From Mortierella alpina (taxonomy: Eukaryota > Mortierellomycota > Mortierellomycetes > Mortierellales > Mortierellaceae), in assembly GCA_029449245.1 (NCBI GenBank), contig JANATF010000003.1, forward strand, positions 2,728,001 through 2,792,000: 64,000 bases of DNA. The letters are read 5' to 3'. The notes beneath the pieces are model-generated. The model did no database searches. It was not told where the DNA came from and saw only the letters and a list, made by a program, of their open reading frames with translations. Shown one piece after another: positions 11,521-21,910 of this stretch (position 1 is its first letter; the number at the start of each line of letters is the position of its first letter). The translations under genes were made by a program, and so were the position numbers.

Positions 11521-12631
11521 AGAGAAGCTATATAAAAGATGGCGTCGTCTTTTTTTTTTCTTTGTTCGTTTGCGTGTTGAGTAATTGCGAAGGACTGTGC
11601 CTGTCATATGAAACTCACTGAGGCATTAATTAAGCGCTCAGCAAGCGATTAAGAGCAGGAGTTGATCTCGAGTAATTAGAAAGTTCGCATTCACATGAAC
11701 CAGGACGGTCGCGCGAGGCAAAGTGTTGAATTACCCGATAGGCGACCCAAGCAAGCACAAAAACTGTGCAAGCAGGCCGCCCAAAAAAACATACAGAATA
11801 TGCTGAGAGAGAAAGTGTGAATTTTTCAGTGAGCGCTTTGAGGGCTGAGACAGCTTTCTGAGTTCATATTTCACACCTTATCCCCCGGCTGAGTCCTTGG
11901 GACCTTCTCACCCTCCTCTGGATCACTTTGCTCAATTGTGAATTCGGCCGATGGACTGTTTATTCGCTGACACTCACCCGATGCAGGACAACGACGGCGC
12001 TGACAAGAACCCAATCCAAGTCTGCAAAGAGTATCCTGCTGCTTGAGCCATTAGCCCGGTGGCCATTGCCCAGGTTGCTCTCGCTGGCGCTTGAACCCTT
12101 CTTCGGCCCAAGCGGAACCTCTGTCTGAGCGAAGGACAACGAGCTCGTGTCATTCTGGATCGAGAGATCGTACGAAAAGCTACGTTAGTTCGATACGCGA
12201 AAGCAAGACAGACATAACCGTGCAGCCTTTTCCAGACGCTGATCTTGACAGACACAGTGTGAAAAGGGCATCACAGCTGTAAAGTTGACAACATATGGAT
12301 CAAGGGTGGCATCCTCAGTGCCAGAGCGTTTCTTGTGGACCTGCTCTCTTGTTCCTCTCCTATTCTGGTATTATATTATCGCTCGTAGAGTACCAACCGT
12401 CTGTCTTCATTTTTCTTTCCTAATCCTAGCCTTTTAAGCATCGATGAGTTTTGCGCTGGACAGAGTGCTCCGCCCACTCCAACCTCCAGATACATAACCA
12501 TCCGCGACCCGAATATCGCGCTAGAGAATTGGGCTTGGTTCTGTTTTCCTCAATCCATAACCATAGTCAAAGCTTGGCCAGTAATCTTCAATCGATACCA
12601 CTGCGACAACACGTCTTATATTACGTCGTTG
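11521..12631. other. Intergenic region with no gene seen
   Basis: About 1.1 kb between the ends of two convergent genes. Only short open frames without signal peptides, domains or consistent splice joins are present. I saw no tRNA cloverleaf. Confidence 0.5.
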
Positions 12632-12880
12632 TTAGGCGCCAGGACACTTTTCGAGGCAGTATCCGACGTCCGTGGTATAGCAACACATTAAAGAGTCAGG
12701 ACAAAGCTCAGCCCCCGCAAAGGAACCGCATTGGATGGGTTCATTTCTCTTGCGTAGGCGGTCTACTTGCAGAACCGGAGATGCCACAATGGTTTCTGAC
12801 AACAAGACCAGGAACATGACCAAGATAGTTGTAAGAGCCAGGCGTATCACTCGAGGAATGCGGGGTGAGCTTGAGAACAT
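12632..12880 (-). CDS. Small secreted cysteine-rich protein with hevein-like core
   Basis: A single-exon gene of 82 residues. The N-terminus is basic (RIPRVIRLA) followed by a hydrophobic core (LTTILVMFLVLLSETIVA), a good signal peptide. The mature part has a short KR-containing linker (RLRKRNEP), possibly a processing site, and then six cysteines spaced C-x8-C-x5-CC-x7-C-x3-C. The segment QCGSFAGAELCPDSLMCC closely resembles the start of hevein / chitin-binding type 1 domains (QCG, AG, CP, CC). The tail is shorter than a full hevein domain and lacks its last cysteines. It is probably a secreted chitin-interacting or effector-like protein; this is inferred from pattern only. A TATA box lies about 180 bp upstream. 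Confidence 0.7.
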   Translation of the reverse strand: MFSSSPRIPRVIRLALTTILVMFLVLLSETIVASPVLQVDRLRKRNEPIQCGSFAGAELCPDSLMCCYTTDVGYCLEKCPGA

Positions 12881-13689
12881 GATTTTTCTTGAAGTTCTTT
12901 GATGGATTTATGGTTTGTGAACGAGGGAGTTTTTCTGTGAGGGATCGTAGAGCGGCTCTAGTGGCGACTCTTGCAACGGTGAGCTCTGTGAGTGCTGCTG
13001 TGATAAGGTTGGATCAAGTGTATGTCGGTACAAGACGTTTGGTAGATGCGCCTTCTTTATATACTTGACGAACGTCCGGTTATCATTTGGGCATGACGAG
13101 AAAAAAACACCATTCCCACTTAGGTGAGATGTGAGAAAGGTCAAGGGCACACTGAAAATGATGCATGCATGCAAAAAAGTACAGGAGTACAGGTACAGTA
13201 CATACCGAGAGAAGGGAGGCCAAAGGAAAGGATCAAGGGCACGTAGAAAACGAGGGGAAGAAAACATCAAGGACTTACTGGAAAGAAAAGGGTAATGCTG
13301 GAATAATTGGGGATTGGGAATCAAAAAACGCTGAGGAAACAACGAGGACGATGCGAGGGTCTTTTCTTTGACGAGAGGCCGCAGACGATATGGGGCTATT
13401 TGGATCTGAGTTGTCCCTACCGCCTTTCGGTACCTGCCCTTCGTTCTACAGCCTCCTTTGAGCAGAGCACACGCCCTTCAGAGAACTGCCTTCTGGTCAT
13501 CATCTCAAGCTTTTAACATGCTCTTGACCTCTCCGTTTCATCTTTTGACGCTTCATGATAGTCGCGAGATTACGCTTTTTGTCGCGATGCATCCTGCCTG
13601 TGATACTGGGTATATTCTGCGCTTGCGATCAATAGCGATTTCAAGCAATTTATTCAAGGTGCAATGTCCGCTATCCCGTACACAACCGT
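12881..13689 (-). other. Promoter region of the small secreted protein and 3' flank of rpl11
   Basis: About 800 bp. The half nearest the secreted-protein gene contains its TATA box; the rest is A/G-rich on the plus strand, i.e. CT-rich in the sense direction of the minus-strand gene. Open frames here are low-complexity and not called. Confidence 0.5.
13055..13063 (-). promoter_or_regulatory. TATA box of the small secreted protein gene
   Basis: On the minus strand this reads TATATAAAG, a near-canonical TATA box. It lies about 175 bp upstream of the ATG at 12880, preceded by a CT-rich stretch. A strong TATA box is typical of inducible genes. Confidence 0.6.
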
Positions 13690-14353
13690 TTACTTGCGGT
13701 TGGTAAGGATACTAGAGAGTCGAAGCAAACGAGAAAGGTAAAGCACGACATTAGTACAATGATAACGGCTGCCAAAGTCACCATGATAGACCTTACAGAA
13801 AAAAAAAAGTAAAGAGTCCAACAAGCAATGCTTACCCATCGTAACGCTGCTTGAACCAGTTCATGGTCTCCTCCTTGTTGACGCGGTGGTTGGGGCCAAC
13901 CTTGGCGACGGCACGGCGACGCTTGGTGATGCGGTTACCGGGGCGGTTCATGCAGACGAAGAAGTCCATACCGTAAATACCGATGGAGGGGTCGTACTTG
14001 ATACCCAAATCGATGTGCTCCTGGATACCGAAGCCGAAGTTGCCGGTCTCGGAGAAGTTCTGCTTCTTGAGCTCGTACTCCTTGACCTTGAGGCCACGCT
14101 CGAGGATCTCCTCGGCCTTGGGGCCACGGACGGTGACGTGAACGGCGATCTTCTCGTTACGACGGATACCGAAGGTACGGACGGTGTAACGGGCCTTGGA
14201 GTAGACGGGGGTCTGACCGGTCAACTGCTCCAACACCTTGGCGGCACGGGTGAGTCTGTCTCCGGACTCTCCGACGCAGATGTTGAGAACGAGCTTCTCA
14301 AGACGCAACTCACGCATGACGTTGGTCGACTTTTGGGTCTGGTCTTCAGCGGA
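13690..14353 (-). CDS. RPL11: 60S ribosomal protein uL5 (RPL11)
   Basis: Component of the large ribosomal subunit; with uL18 it forms the 5S RNP. The main exon (13836-14353) begins [12 protein letters not shown] and carries [49 protein letters not shown] and [10 protein letters not shown]. The apparent stop after YDG is really a donor (GG/GTAAGC). The last exon (13690-13711) supplies ILTNRK and the true stop, matching the C-terminal extension of the family. The main exon starts in phase 0 without a methionine, so an upstream exon must carry the ATG. A candidate is the ATG at 14868-14870 followed directly by GTATAT, which would make a start-codon-only exon and a 514-nt first intron. The product would be about 180 residues. 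Confidence 0.93.
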
Positions 14354-14999
14354 CTAATTGATATAGAGAGTGCAAAATAAGGACAAAGCGTTATTAAGAC
14401 CGCAACTCAATTAGCCGCCTCGGATCCATCCGTTTCCTGAGTAATCAAGGAAGAGATGCAAATCCTTTTCTCGGGATCCAGATCCTGATCCCGATCCCAA
14501 TCCAAAGCGTGTTAAGTGAGCAAGGACAGCTTCTTCCATGATCCTCCAGCGCAAGTTTCTGAGTTGGGCCTTGCATTGCTGAATCCGAGTGATTGCTGGC
14601 AAAAGCGAATAGAGTAGGCTGGATGCGAAGGACGATCCGAATGATTGAGATTCATGCCTGGGTTGGCGTAGACTTTGATTCCATGAATGCTGAGACGACC
14701 AAAAAAAAAAGGCGTAGGATCACTCTGTATCCAGGAGTCGATGATGATCGTATTTTCCAGCTATCGGATGGTGCAAGGAGAGGTTGCCTGCTGCCGATGC
14801 AGTCGATGGATGGGCGATGGATGCGATGGATTCCCCCATGCGGATCGAAGGTTCCTTAGACATATACCATGATTGGCTTGATGTTGGGCTGTTGAAAGAG
14901 GAGTCTCAAAAGAGGGCACAGAGTCGCTCTGCTGATATGGGAGAGCTCGACTTAAGGGTGAAGTGCACTCGTTTATTGTAAGCGGGGCAGGGTGAACAC
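14354..14999 (-). other. Likely first intron and upstream region of rpl11; 3' flank of the MFS gene
   Basis: There is no independent gene. On the minus strand this stretch most likely holds the long first intron of rpl11, from a start-codon exon at 14868-14870 to the acceptor just above 14353. A short direct-repeat-like GATCC/GATCCCGATCC cluster near 14470-14500 has no assigned role. Confidence 0.4.
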
Positions 15000-17019
15000 C
15001 TAGGCTGCAGCAGACTTGGCAGCAGCCATGGCTTGCTGCTTCCGCTGCTCAACATAAGTCTCCCACTCGGCCTCCTCCTCAGCCTTGGTCATCCATCGCA
15101 CTCCAAATGATCCAACACGCGCCAGGCGACCAAAGATTCTGAGACGCGCAAACTCCCCCTTCGCCTTGGGTAACAGTCTGTCGTGAATGTTGGTGCCAAC
15201 AAACAAAAGGAACAAGAATCCAACACAGGCAACGCCAAGGATCCAGCGCAGGTTAAACGAGTACACAAATGGATCCTTGGTCGTGTGTCCGTTTGCGAGG
15301 AGGTGATTGTACACCTCCGTGAACAAGAGGCCGCCACCGACGCCAGCCAATGACCAGGCCGTAAGGATGATACCGTGCAAGGCCCCAATGTTGGAAGGTC
15401 CAAACATATCGCAGAGGAAAGCAGGGATGCAACCGAATCCACCACCATAGCACGCTGTCAAGGTCCAGACCACAAGGAGGAATGCCCAATAGACGCGCTT
15501 CTCCATGATGATGGGAAGTGTGGCCAAGATGACCACCTGAGAAGACAACATGACAAAGAACGAGTTCTTGCGGCCCAAGCGATCAGAGACGGTCGAAAAG
15601 AAGAGCCTTCCGCCAAGGTTGAAGCCTCCGTTGATGGCGACGATGGTTGCAGCCGTGGCTGCATCCTTGTTGAAGATGTCTGTGATGATATTCGCAAGGC
15701 GAGACAAGAAGACCAAACCGGCAATTGAGTTTCCAAAGAACATGATGTAGATGATGCGATACTCCTTCGAAAAGATGGCATCACTGAGAACCATGGTGGC
15801 GCCAGGATCCCTGAACTGCCCGGCGGCATTCTCAGCCTCATTTGCCTCCTGATCAAGATCGCCGTGCTTCGTGACCTTGTTACGGTACATATCCATGCCA
15901 TTCACCTGGAATCCAGGAGGAGGGACTCGGAACACAAAGGCGCAGATCATCATGGCGGCATAATAGCAGCAACCAAGGACCACAAACGTCAATGGCAGCC
16001 CCACTGCAGCAATCAGAGGTTGAGGGATCTTGGCCAGAACAATCGATCCTGCTCCGAACCCGCAAACAGCGAAACCTGCAGCCAGCCCACGGCGGTCCGG
16101 AAACCATTTTTGAAGTGCAGAGACAGGCGAGATGTAGCAAAGACCTAGACCTGCCCCTCCGAGGACACCATAGCCGAGGTACAAAAGTGGGATGATCTTG
16201 GTGTAAATACCAATGGCGGCAACCATGTTTCCAACAAAAAAGACAGTGGATCCAACGAAGGCCGCAAGTCTGGGGCCATGGCGTTCAAGCCACGGGCCGT
16301 TCAGCGCAGCAGAGAGACCAAAGCATCCTAAAAAGCATTGAGCGCTGGTGAGCGGTGATTTCACAAGGTAACACAAAACGTTTATAGAGGCGTAGCCGTC
16401 AAAGCCCACGACGCACTTACCAACAGCAATGTAGAACGTGATGGCGGCGTTATGGACTGGAGGAGCGGCCTTTCCTGTCGCAGGATTTAGGACACGGCCG
16501 TAGATGTATCCATCGATGGGGTCGTTGAAGACAGACCCTAAGAAGGGGAAGAATGAAAGGTTTACAAAAGAGGTGTATAAAACCACACATTGCATTGAGT
16601 ATCGGAATGTGCATAAAGTATTGCATGGAAGCATGTCGCCAACCTCACCCTGCAAGGGCACTAACATGCATAAAGAGATCCACAGATAGCCTGGAAACTA
16701 GAGAAACACACAAAGAAAGAATAATGTATATATGGATCAATGAAGGAAGCCGCTATTGTAGGGCACATAATCGCAAAAGATCGCGAGAAGAGCACGGAGT
16801 GAACGCGGGCACAAAGGCAGGGAAAAGCAGGCACCATTACATAAAGGCGGTTGGGAACATGGCCCATCGATTGAATGGAATGTTGGACACCATGTATTTC
16901 TCGCGCTCGATGGTTTGCGCAGAGCGTTCGTAGGTCGTGTCACTGTAGTGGCGATGGATTGCACGCACGACAGGGTTACTGGAGGAGGACTCCGGGTTGG
17001 TGGATGGTTGGGTTGCCAT
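15000..17019 (-). CDS. MFS transporter of the oxalate/formate antiporter (OxlT) - monocarboxylate type
   Basis: Predicted 12-helix plasma-membrane carrier. Four exons (16841-17019, 16666-16697, 16421-16537, 15000-16327) join in phase to 551 residues. The joins rebuild a smooth first helix (FPTAFIFQAICGSLYAWSVFND), typical of OxlT-like MFS proteins. Other helices are visible, e.g. LLYLGYGVLGGAGLGLCYISP, and the cytoplasmic motif KWFPDRRGLAAG. The second half contains NGGFNLGGRLFFSTVSDRLGRKNSF and ACYGGGFGCIPAFLCDMFG. The family moves small carboxylates such as oxalate, formate or lactate, but the substrate cannot be read from sequence. The C-terminal tail is Ala/Gln-rich and charged. The start at 17019 is chosen because the 60-residue N-terminal exon is a polar cytoplasmic leader that joins in frame. 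Confidence 0.88.
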
Positions 17020-18011
17020 GGCAAAGGGCGTATGACTGACGAGACTGTCAGTGCAAGTGGAGGTGCGCTTACTAGAGAGTGGAAGGGAGGTGAAGAGAGA
17101 GAGAGGAGTGCAGATGGAGAGGAGAAAAGTGGTGGGTACAGCTGAGAAAGGATACAGAATCTGGGTTGAAGGGGGTCTTTTTAAGATGCAATTCAGCTTA
17201 TTGGGAAAGGCCAGTGAGATCGTCAAGCTAACGCGCTGACCAGGCAACTTTCCGCCATAGCCCAGTCTCTTTGCTCCTATTTTTTTTTCTTGGTTCCCTT
17301 GCCCTACAGGACGTCTATCGCGGGGGAGAATACTTCTGGTGCAAAAAGGAGCGCAGAGTAAAACGCGGAGAGATCACAACGCCGGAAACAGAATTTCGAC
17401 TGCAGAGGTTGAAAATGATGCAGAGCGTATGGGGATGTTGGCAGGTGTTTACAGCCAAAGATTGTCCAAACACCGGCTGCAATGTAAATTTATTTCTTCG
17501 GCTTCTTTGGCCAACAGAAGTGTGAGTGGCTCCGTTCTCCCTCGTTCTCCTTTCAAACAAGCATAAGCTGATCAAGAATGCGTTGGTCGGTCATAACCAG
17601 AAGGGTGCAGCGGGCATCAGCCGAGTTTTAGACTGGACTTGTCAGCAAGACATTCCTGTTGCCGATCCCAGCCCGTCAGCCATTAGTGTAGTGTGATCCC
17701 AGTATGCGCTGCAACAGCGGATCTTGCTCTTGCTCACATAACCTAGGGTATCTGTTATCAGAATTTTATCAACCTGTTGCCTGCTATATGGCAACCACCG
17801 CATGCTCTCCGAAGAAGGAGGCGCGCAATAAATGCGCTAGAGTGTTACAACACCATGGCCGGCCTAGTTTCAGAACGGAATGACAAAGCCCTGAGTCGTA
17901 CCACAATGGCCAGCCGTATAAAATGTACAAGGTGGGTTTAATATGTCTAGAGCTGCTTCACTCCTTCCTATGCAATACAACGGTTTTTCGCCACGATACT
18001 TCTGACGCCTC
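17020..18011. other. Intergenic region between the MFS gene and phb2
   Basis: About 1 kb holding the minus-strand promoter of the MFS gene (A/G-rich on the plus strand, 17050-17150) and the 3' flank of the prohibitin gene. A T run occurs near 17281. No gene or RNA was recognised. Confidence 0.5.
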
Positions 18012-19458
18012 CTACTCGTAGGACTCATCCTTCCTATCAAGCCGAAACAGACGCAAGAGTTATGTTAAAAACTGAATGGCTTGAAAACACATCGGCGGCA
18101 GCTAGCTTTCCCACAGATCCTGGTGACTTACTTTCGCTCGGTTACGTTCAACAGCAAAGTGTCGGCATCCAACATGACGCGGTTGGAGGAGTGGGAAATG
18201 ATGGAGGCAATCTCTCTGGCGACCTCGATCTTTCTCAACTGAATGAAACCAGGTTGGTTCTTGATGGCTATGGCCGTTGCCAAAACGAAGTCATTCCGTT
18301 AGTATGTGATGCCTATTGCGAATGGTACACGCGAAAGGAATAGCATTCTACCCGTGCACTTGCAAAACCCCTTCTTCTCCCAATCTCGCTTACCATCTCC
18401 AATAAGTTCAGCAGAGCGAGCCTCTCCCTCAGCCTTGACAATAATGGACTGCTTCTCCTGAATGGCGCGGTCGACAACGAAAGCGGCGCGCTGAGCCTCC
18501 TGCTGGGCGATCTGCTTGGCCTCGACGGCCTGGGTGAACTCGGGCGAGAAGGCCATGTGAACGATAGAGACATCGTCGAGGACAATGTTAAAGCGGGCAG
18601 CACGCTTGATCAAGTTCTCACGGACAAGACGAGAGACACGGTCACGCTGGGTGATGAGCTGCGAGGCGTTGAACTGGGCGACTACTGACTTAGAGACCTC
18701 GTTGATGATGGAGGGCAGGACGCGCTCGTCATAATCCTGTCCGAGAGTGCGGTAGATCTCAGCCAAGTCATTAACACGGGGACGGGACAGAACACGGACG
18801 GTGATGTTGACCATCTGAAGATCTATGGGGTGTATATGTGAAAAGGGAAGATTGGCGGTCAGCACCGGTAAAGTTGCCTTGCTTGTTGACACTTGCCTTC
18901 CATAAAAAAGATGGCGTGCATGTTTCCGTTGCCGTTCCGTAATCGTGTGCTTGCCCGCACAATGTACAGGTCGCACTGGCGCTTCCCGCAGATATTAGGT
19001 TGATCCTTATTGCTGTGTCAACATACCCTTGGTTCCAGTCAAAGAGGCAACGTTTCTAGGCTTGGCGCGGACATCGTAGATAATAGGGGTCTCGAACCAG
19101 GGGATAACAAAGTGAGTTCCTTCGGCAAACACCTCCTTTTGCACACCAAAGAAACGGGAGTACTTGACAGCACGGTGACCTCCGTCAACTATAAGCATGG
19201 AAATGGAGCAAAGGGCGTCGGGGTCAGAGAGAGGGTGTATGTCATTTGTATAGCTCTGATGCCTGTCTGCCCGTCTGCCTGTCCAGAGCCGTGCCCGACT
19301 GTTTCCATGGTGGCCATGCAAACGTTACCGTTGAAGAGAGCGGCGTTGAAGCAGTAGCCGAGGGTGCCGAGGGTGATCAGAGCGCCTGCTCCGCCAGCCA
19401 GTCCCTTTCCACTGCCCTTGGGGAAGATGCCTCCGAGTCTGTTGAATGCCTGGGCCAT
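18012..19458 (-). CDS. PHB2: Prohibitin-2
   Basis: Inner mitochondrial membrane scaffold; forms a ring with prohibitin-1 that regulates m-AAA protease and cristae. Five exons (19329-19458, 19027-19188, 18394-18822, 18132-18267, 18012-18033) give 292 residues. The N-terminal anchor is [20 protein letters not shown]. The SPFH/band-7 domain has [27 protein letters not shown] and [15 protein letters not shown]. The coiled coil has [20 protein letters not shown] and [28 protein letters not shown] and the LQMVNI block place it with PHB2 rather than PHB1. The last exon is only 22 nt (ending KKDESYE), reached through a donor that splits the AAG at 18132. It is divergent from SmB with 351 bp between start codons. 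Confidence 0.95.
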
Positions 19459-19809
19459 GGTGGTGTTCGGTGGTGAATGCGGACTGTGGTGAGTGGTGGT
19501 GAGTGGTCGCTGCGAGGGAGCGATGCGACGCTGGTGTTTACACAGCGACCAGACACAGCGCAGGAGATCGACAAGCCACCGACAACACTTTTTGAAAGTC
19601 TGACGGACTCTGTGTTGAGCTTGCCACCATCGCTTTTTTTTCCTTCTCTGTTCTCCTCTGCCTGTCGACAGGAAGAACAATCGTGCCGCATCGCCTCCGC
19701 TTCCCCTCTCTCCCTCTCCCTATCTCTACCTCCTTTCGTGCCGCTTTATCTTCGCTGCACCTCTGCCGCTGCTGATCTTCCACCCTCAGCCAAACACATA
19801 CGCGTCAAC
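19459..19809. promoter_or_regulatory. Bidirectional promoter between phb2 and SmB
   Basis: The two start codons face away from each other across 351 bp, so both promoters must overlap here. The SmB side is CT-rich (CTCTCCCTCTCCC around 19707-19730). No TATA box was seen, consistent with housekeeping expression. Confidence 0.6.
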
Positions 19810-21158
19810 ATGGTAAATTAAGAATCAAGCCCGATTGGTTCGACAACAACAAAAGCGGGAGATGAGGCGAGCAGGACAGACCATGCCGAGACCCCGCAGA
19901 GTCGATGTCTACTATGTTCAAGAAACATGTTGATGGAACTTGGTGGCGGCCATGGACAGGGCGGTGTGCTCGTCGTGCTAGGATCGCAATCTCAACAAGG
20001 CGTCGGCAATATCAGATATATTTTTTACTATCTCGTTTGCAATCTGTAAACAGTGGCACTCAACAGCCTGAAGCTCATCAACACTAGCAACATGGCACAC
20101 GTGGCCGACACCAGGATCTGGTCCGTGCCATTGCGACTATTATCTTTCTATTTACTGACCAAGGATCTCCTGTTGCACTCTAGGCGATCTCAAAAAACTC
20201 GAAAATGATGAACCTGATCAACTTCAGGCTCAGGATCACATTGTCAGACTCTCGTGTATTGACAGGCCAGATGTTGGCCTTTGACAAGCACATGAACCTA
20301 GTTCTGGCAGACTGCGAGGAGTTCAGGAAAGTGAAGGCAAAGGCTGCCGGACAACCTGAGCGCGAGGAAAAGAGGACATTGGGACTTGTCATCCTCCGCG
20401 GTGAGACCATCGTCAGCTTGAGTGTTGACGGACCACCCCCACCCAGCGCAGAGGATCAGAAGTCGCGCTTGTCACAGGTAAAGACAGCGTTGTGTTTCTA
20501 TCTTTGCTATCATGCTATCTTGCTATCATGCTGCACTTGGCCTGTAAGGCTTGAGCTGACACTGTTCTCATATCTGGATTCACAAAACAATACAGATGAC
20601 TGCAGGATCAGGAATGGCAGCCCCTGCCGGCCGCGGCATGCCTGTCGTGCCCGGTGCCGCCCCTGGATTGACTGGACCCGTTCGTGGAGTGGGCGGACCT
20701 GCCCCTGGAATGATGCTTCCTCGTGGACCTGCTGCCTCTGCGGCCCCTGTGTCGTACGGTCGTGGCATGCCCCCACATGGAGGCCTTCCTCCCCCAGGCA
20801 TGGCTCCTCCCCCAGGATTCCGTCCCATGGGCGGTATGGGCCCACCTCCAGGCATGCCCCCAGGCATGGTACCACCCCCTGGCTTCCGTCCTGGCGGACC
20901 TCCTGGAGGATCCATGCCCCCAGGATTCCATCCTCGCCCTGGCATGCCTCCAGGGGCCCCTGGTTTCCCTCCCGGCTTCGTCCCCGGTGCTCCTCCACCA
21001 GGGTACGTCTTTGCAGTGTAAAAATATAACTTAACATGCTCCTCTGATACCGTCTTACTCATTCAATTTTTTTTCTACAATGCCATGCTAGATTCCAGGG
21101 CCCACCTCCCGGCTTCCGCCCCCCACCCCCCGGATTTCAGCCCAGACCCCCTCAGTAA
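19810..21158 (+). CDS. SMB1: Small nuclear ribonucleoprotein SmB/B'
   Basis: Core Sm-ring subunit of spliceosomal U snRNPs. Exon 2 (20184-20477) holds the Sm fold: [16 protein letters not shown] and [21 protein letters not shown] (Sm1), then [18 protein letters not shown] (Sm2). Exons 3 (20596-21002) and 4 (21092-21158) encode a proline/glycine/methionine-rich tail with many PPPG repeats ending FQPRPPQ, as in SmB. Exon 2 starts in phase 0 with AISKNSK and needs an upstream ATG. ATG at 19810-19812 is followed at once by GTAAAT, so exon 1 appears to be the start codon alone, with a 371-nt intron. Total length is 256 residues. The tail reads as Pro-rich in more than one frame because of its composition; only this frame is coding. 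Confidence 0.93.
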
Positions 21159-21910
21159 ACGGGGACAAAAGCGGAAAGATCTCAGTGCCGCATCCTTTTC
21201 TCTCTTATTTTTATCTGCTGTGTCGTTATAAACTGCGAAGACCAACAAAAACGCCGTTATTCCAATGTCGATGTGTGCAGCAATTGAGGATACAAACGCA
21301 AGACAGGGATGCCATATACCGACGGAAGGAAAAAGAATGTCGCACTCCTGCTTGAGAGATCATAAAAGACAGGAGTGTCTGGGCGAAATGCAAATTCGTA
21401 TCTGATTCCCATCCAGACCACGCAAATCTCTGCCTGCCTCTGGAAGTGGACTTTCTCTACTACCCAACGGATGGACACCCGTCTCCTCCGTCGGTGAAGA
21501 CGCAACTCTCAGTACTGCACTCTGCCGCCTTCAACAACAACTCCTTGCGGACGCCCGCGTGTTCGCGTTGCTCTTGCTTCCTATTTATTATTGTCAATTG
21601 ACTTTTGTTCATTAGGCTGCACATCCGCCCGATCTCGCTTTTCACTTTCTCCCTCTTATGCCTATACGCCCTCCAGGAAACTTGATTGCCATCGCACCAT
21701 CTCATAGTACAGCTTGCGATCGTATCTTTTACGCTCTGGGAACCTTGAACCCGTCTACGTTATCTTCCTGGTAAAATCTAGCACTCTCACGTACCTCCAC
21801 TGGGTCGAGCAGCTGTTCTGCACACCATACTAAAACACCTTTTCCACGATCCGCCAAAATACTAGCTACATACCCTTTTCAACATACCCTCGTAGTCTTC
21901 CCTGCAGCAG
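21159..21910 (+). other. Intergenic/promoter region of the 1115-residue protein gene
   Basis: About 750 bp with the SmB 3' flank and a long pyrimidine-rich leader before the start at 21911. No gene was recognised. Confidence 0.5.

Noticed and set aside
13886-14380. 164-codon open frame antisense to rpl11
   Set aside because: Leu/Gly/Asp repetition mirrors the RPL11 codons on the other strand.
20510-21062. Several antisense Gly/Pro-rich frames over SmB
   Set aside because: They are composition shadows of the PPPG-repeat tail.
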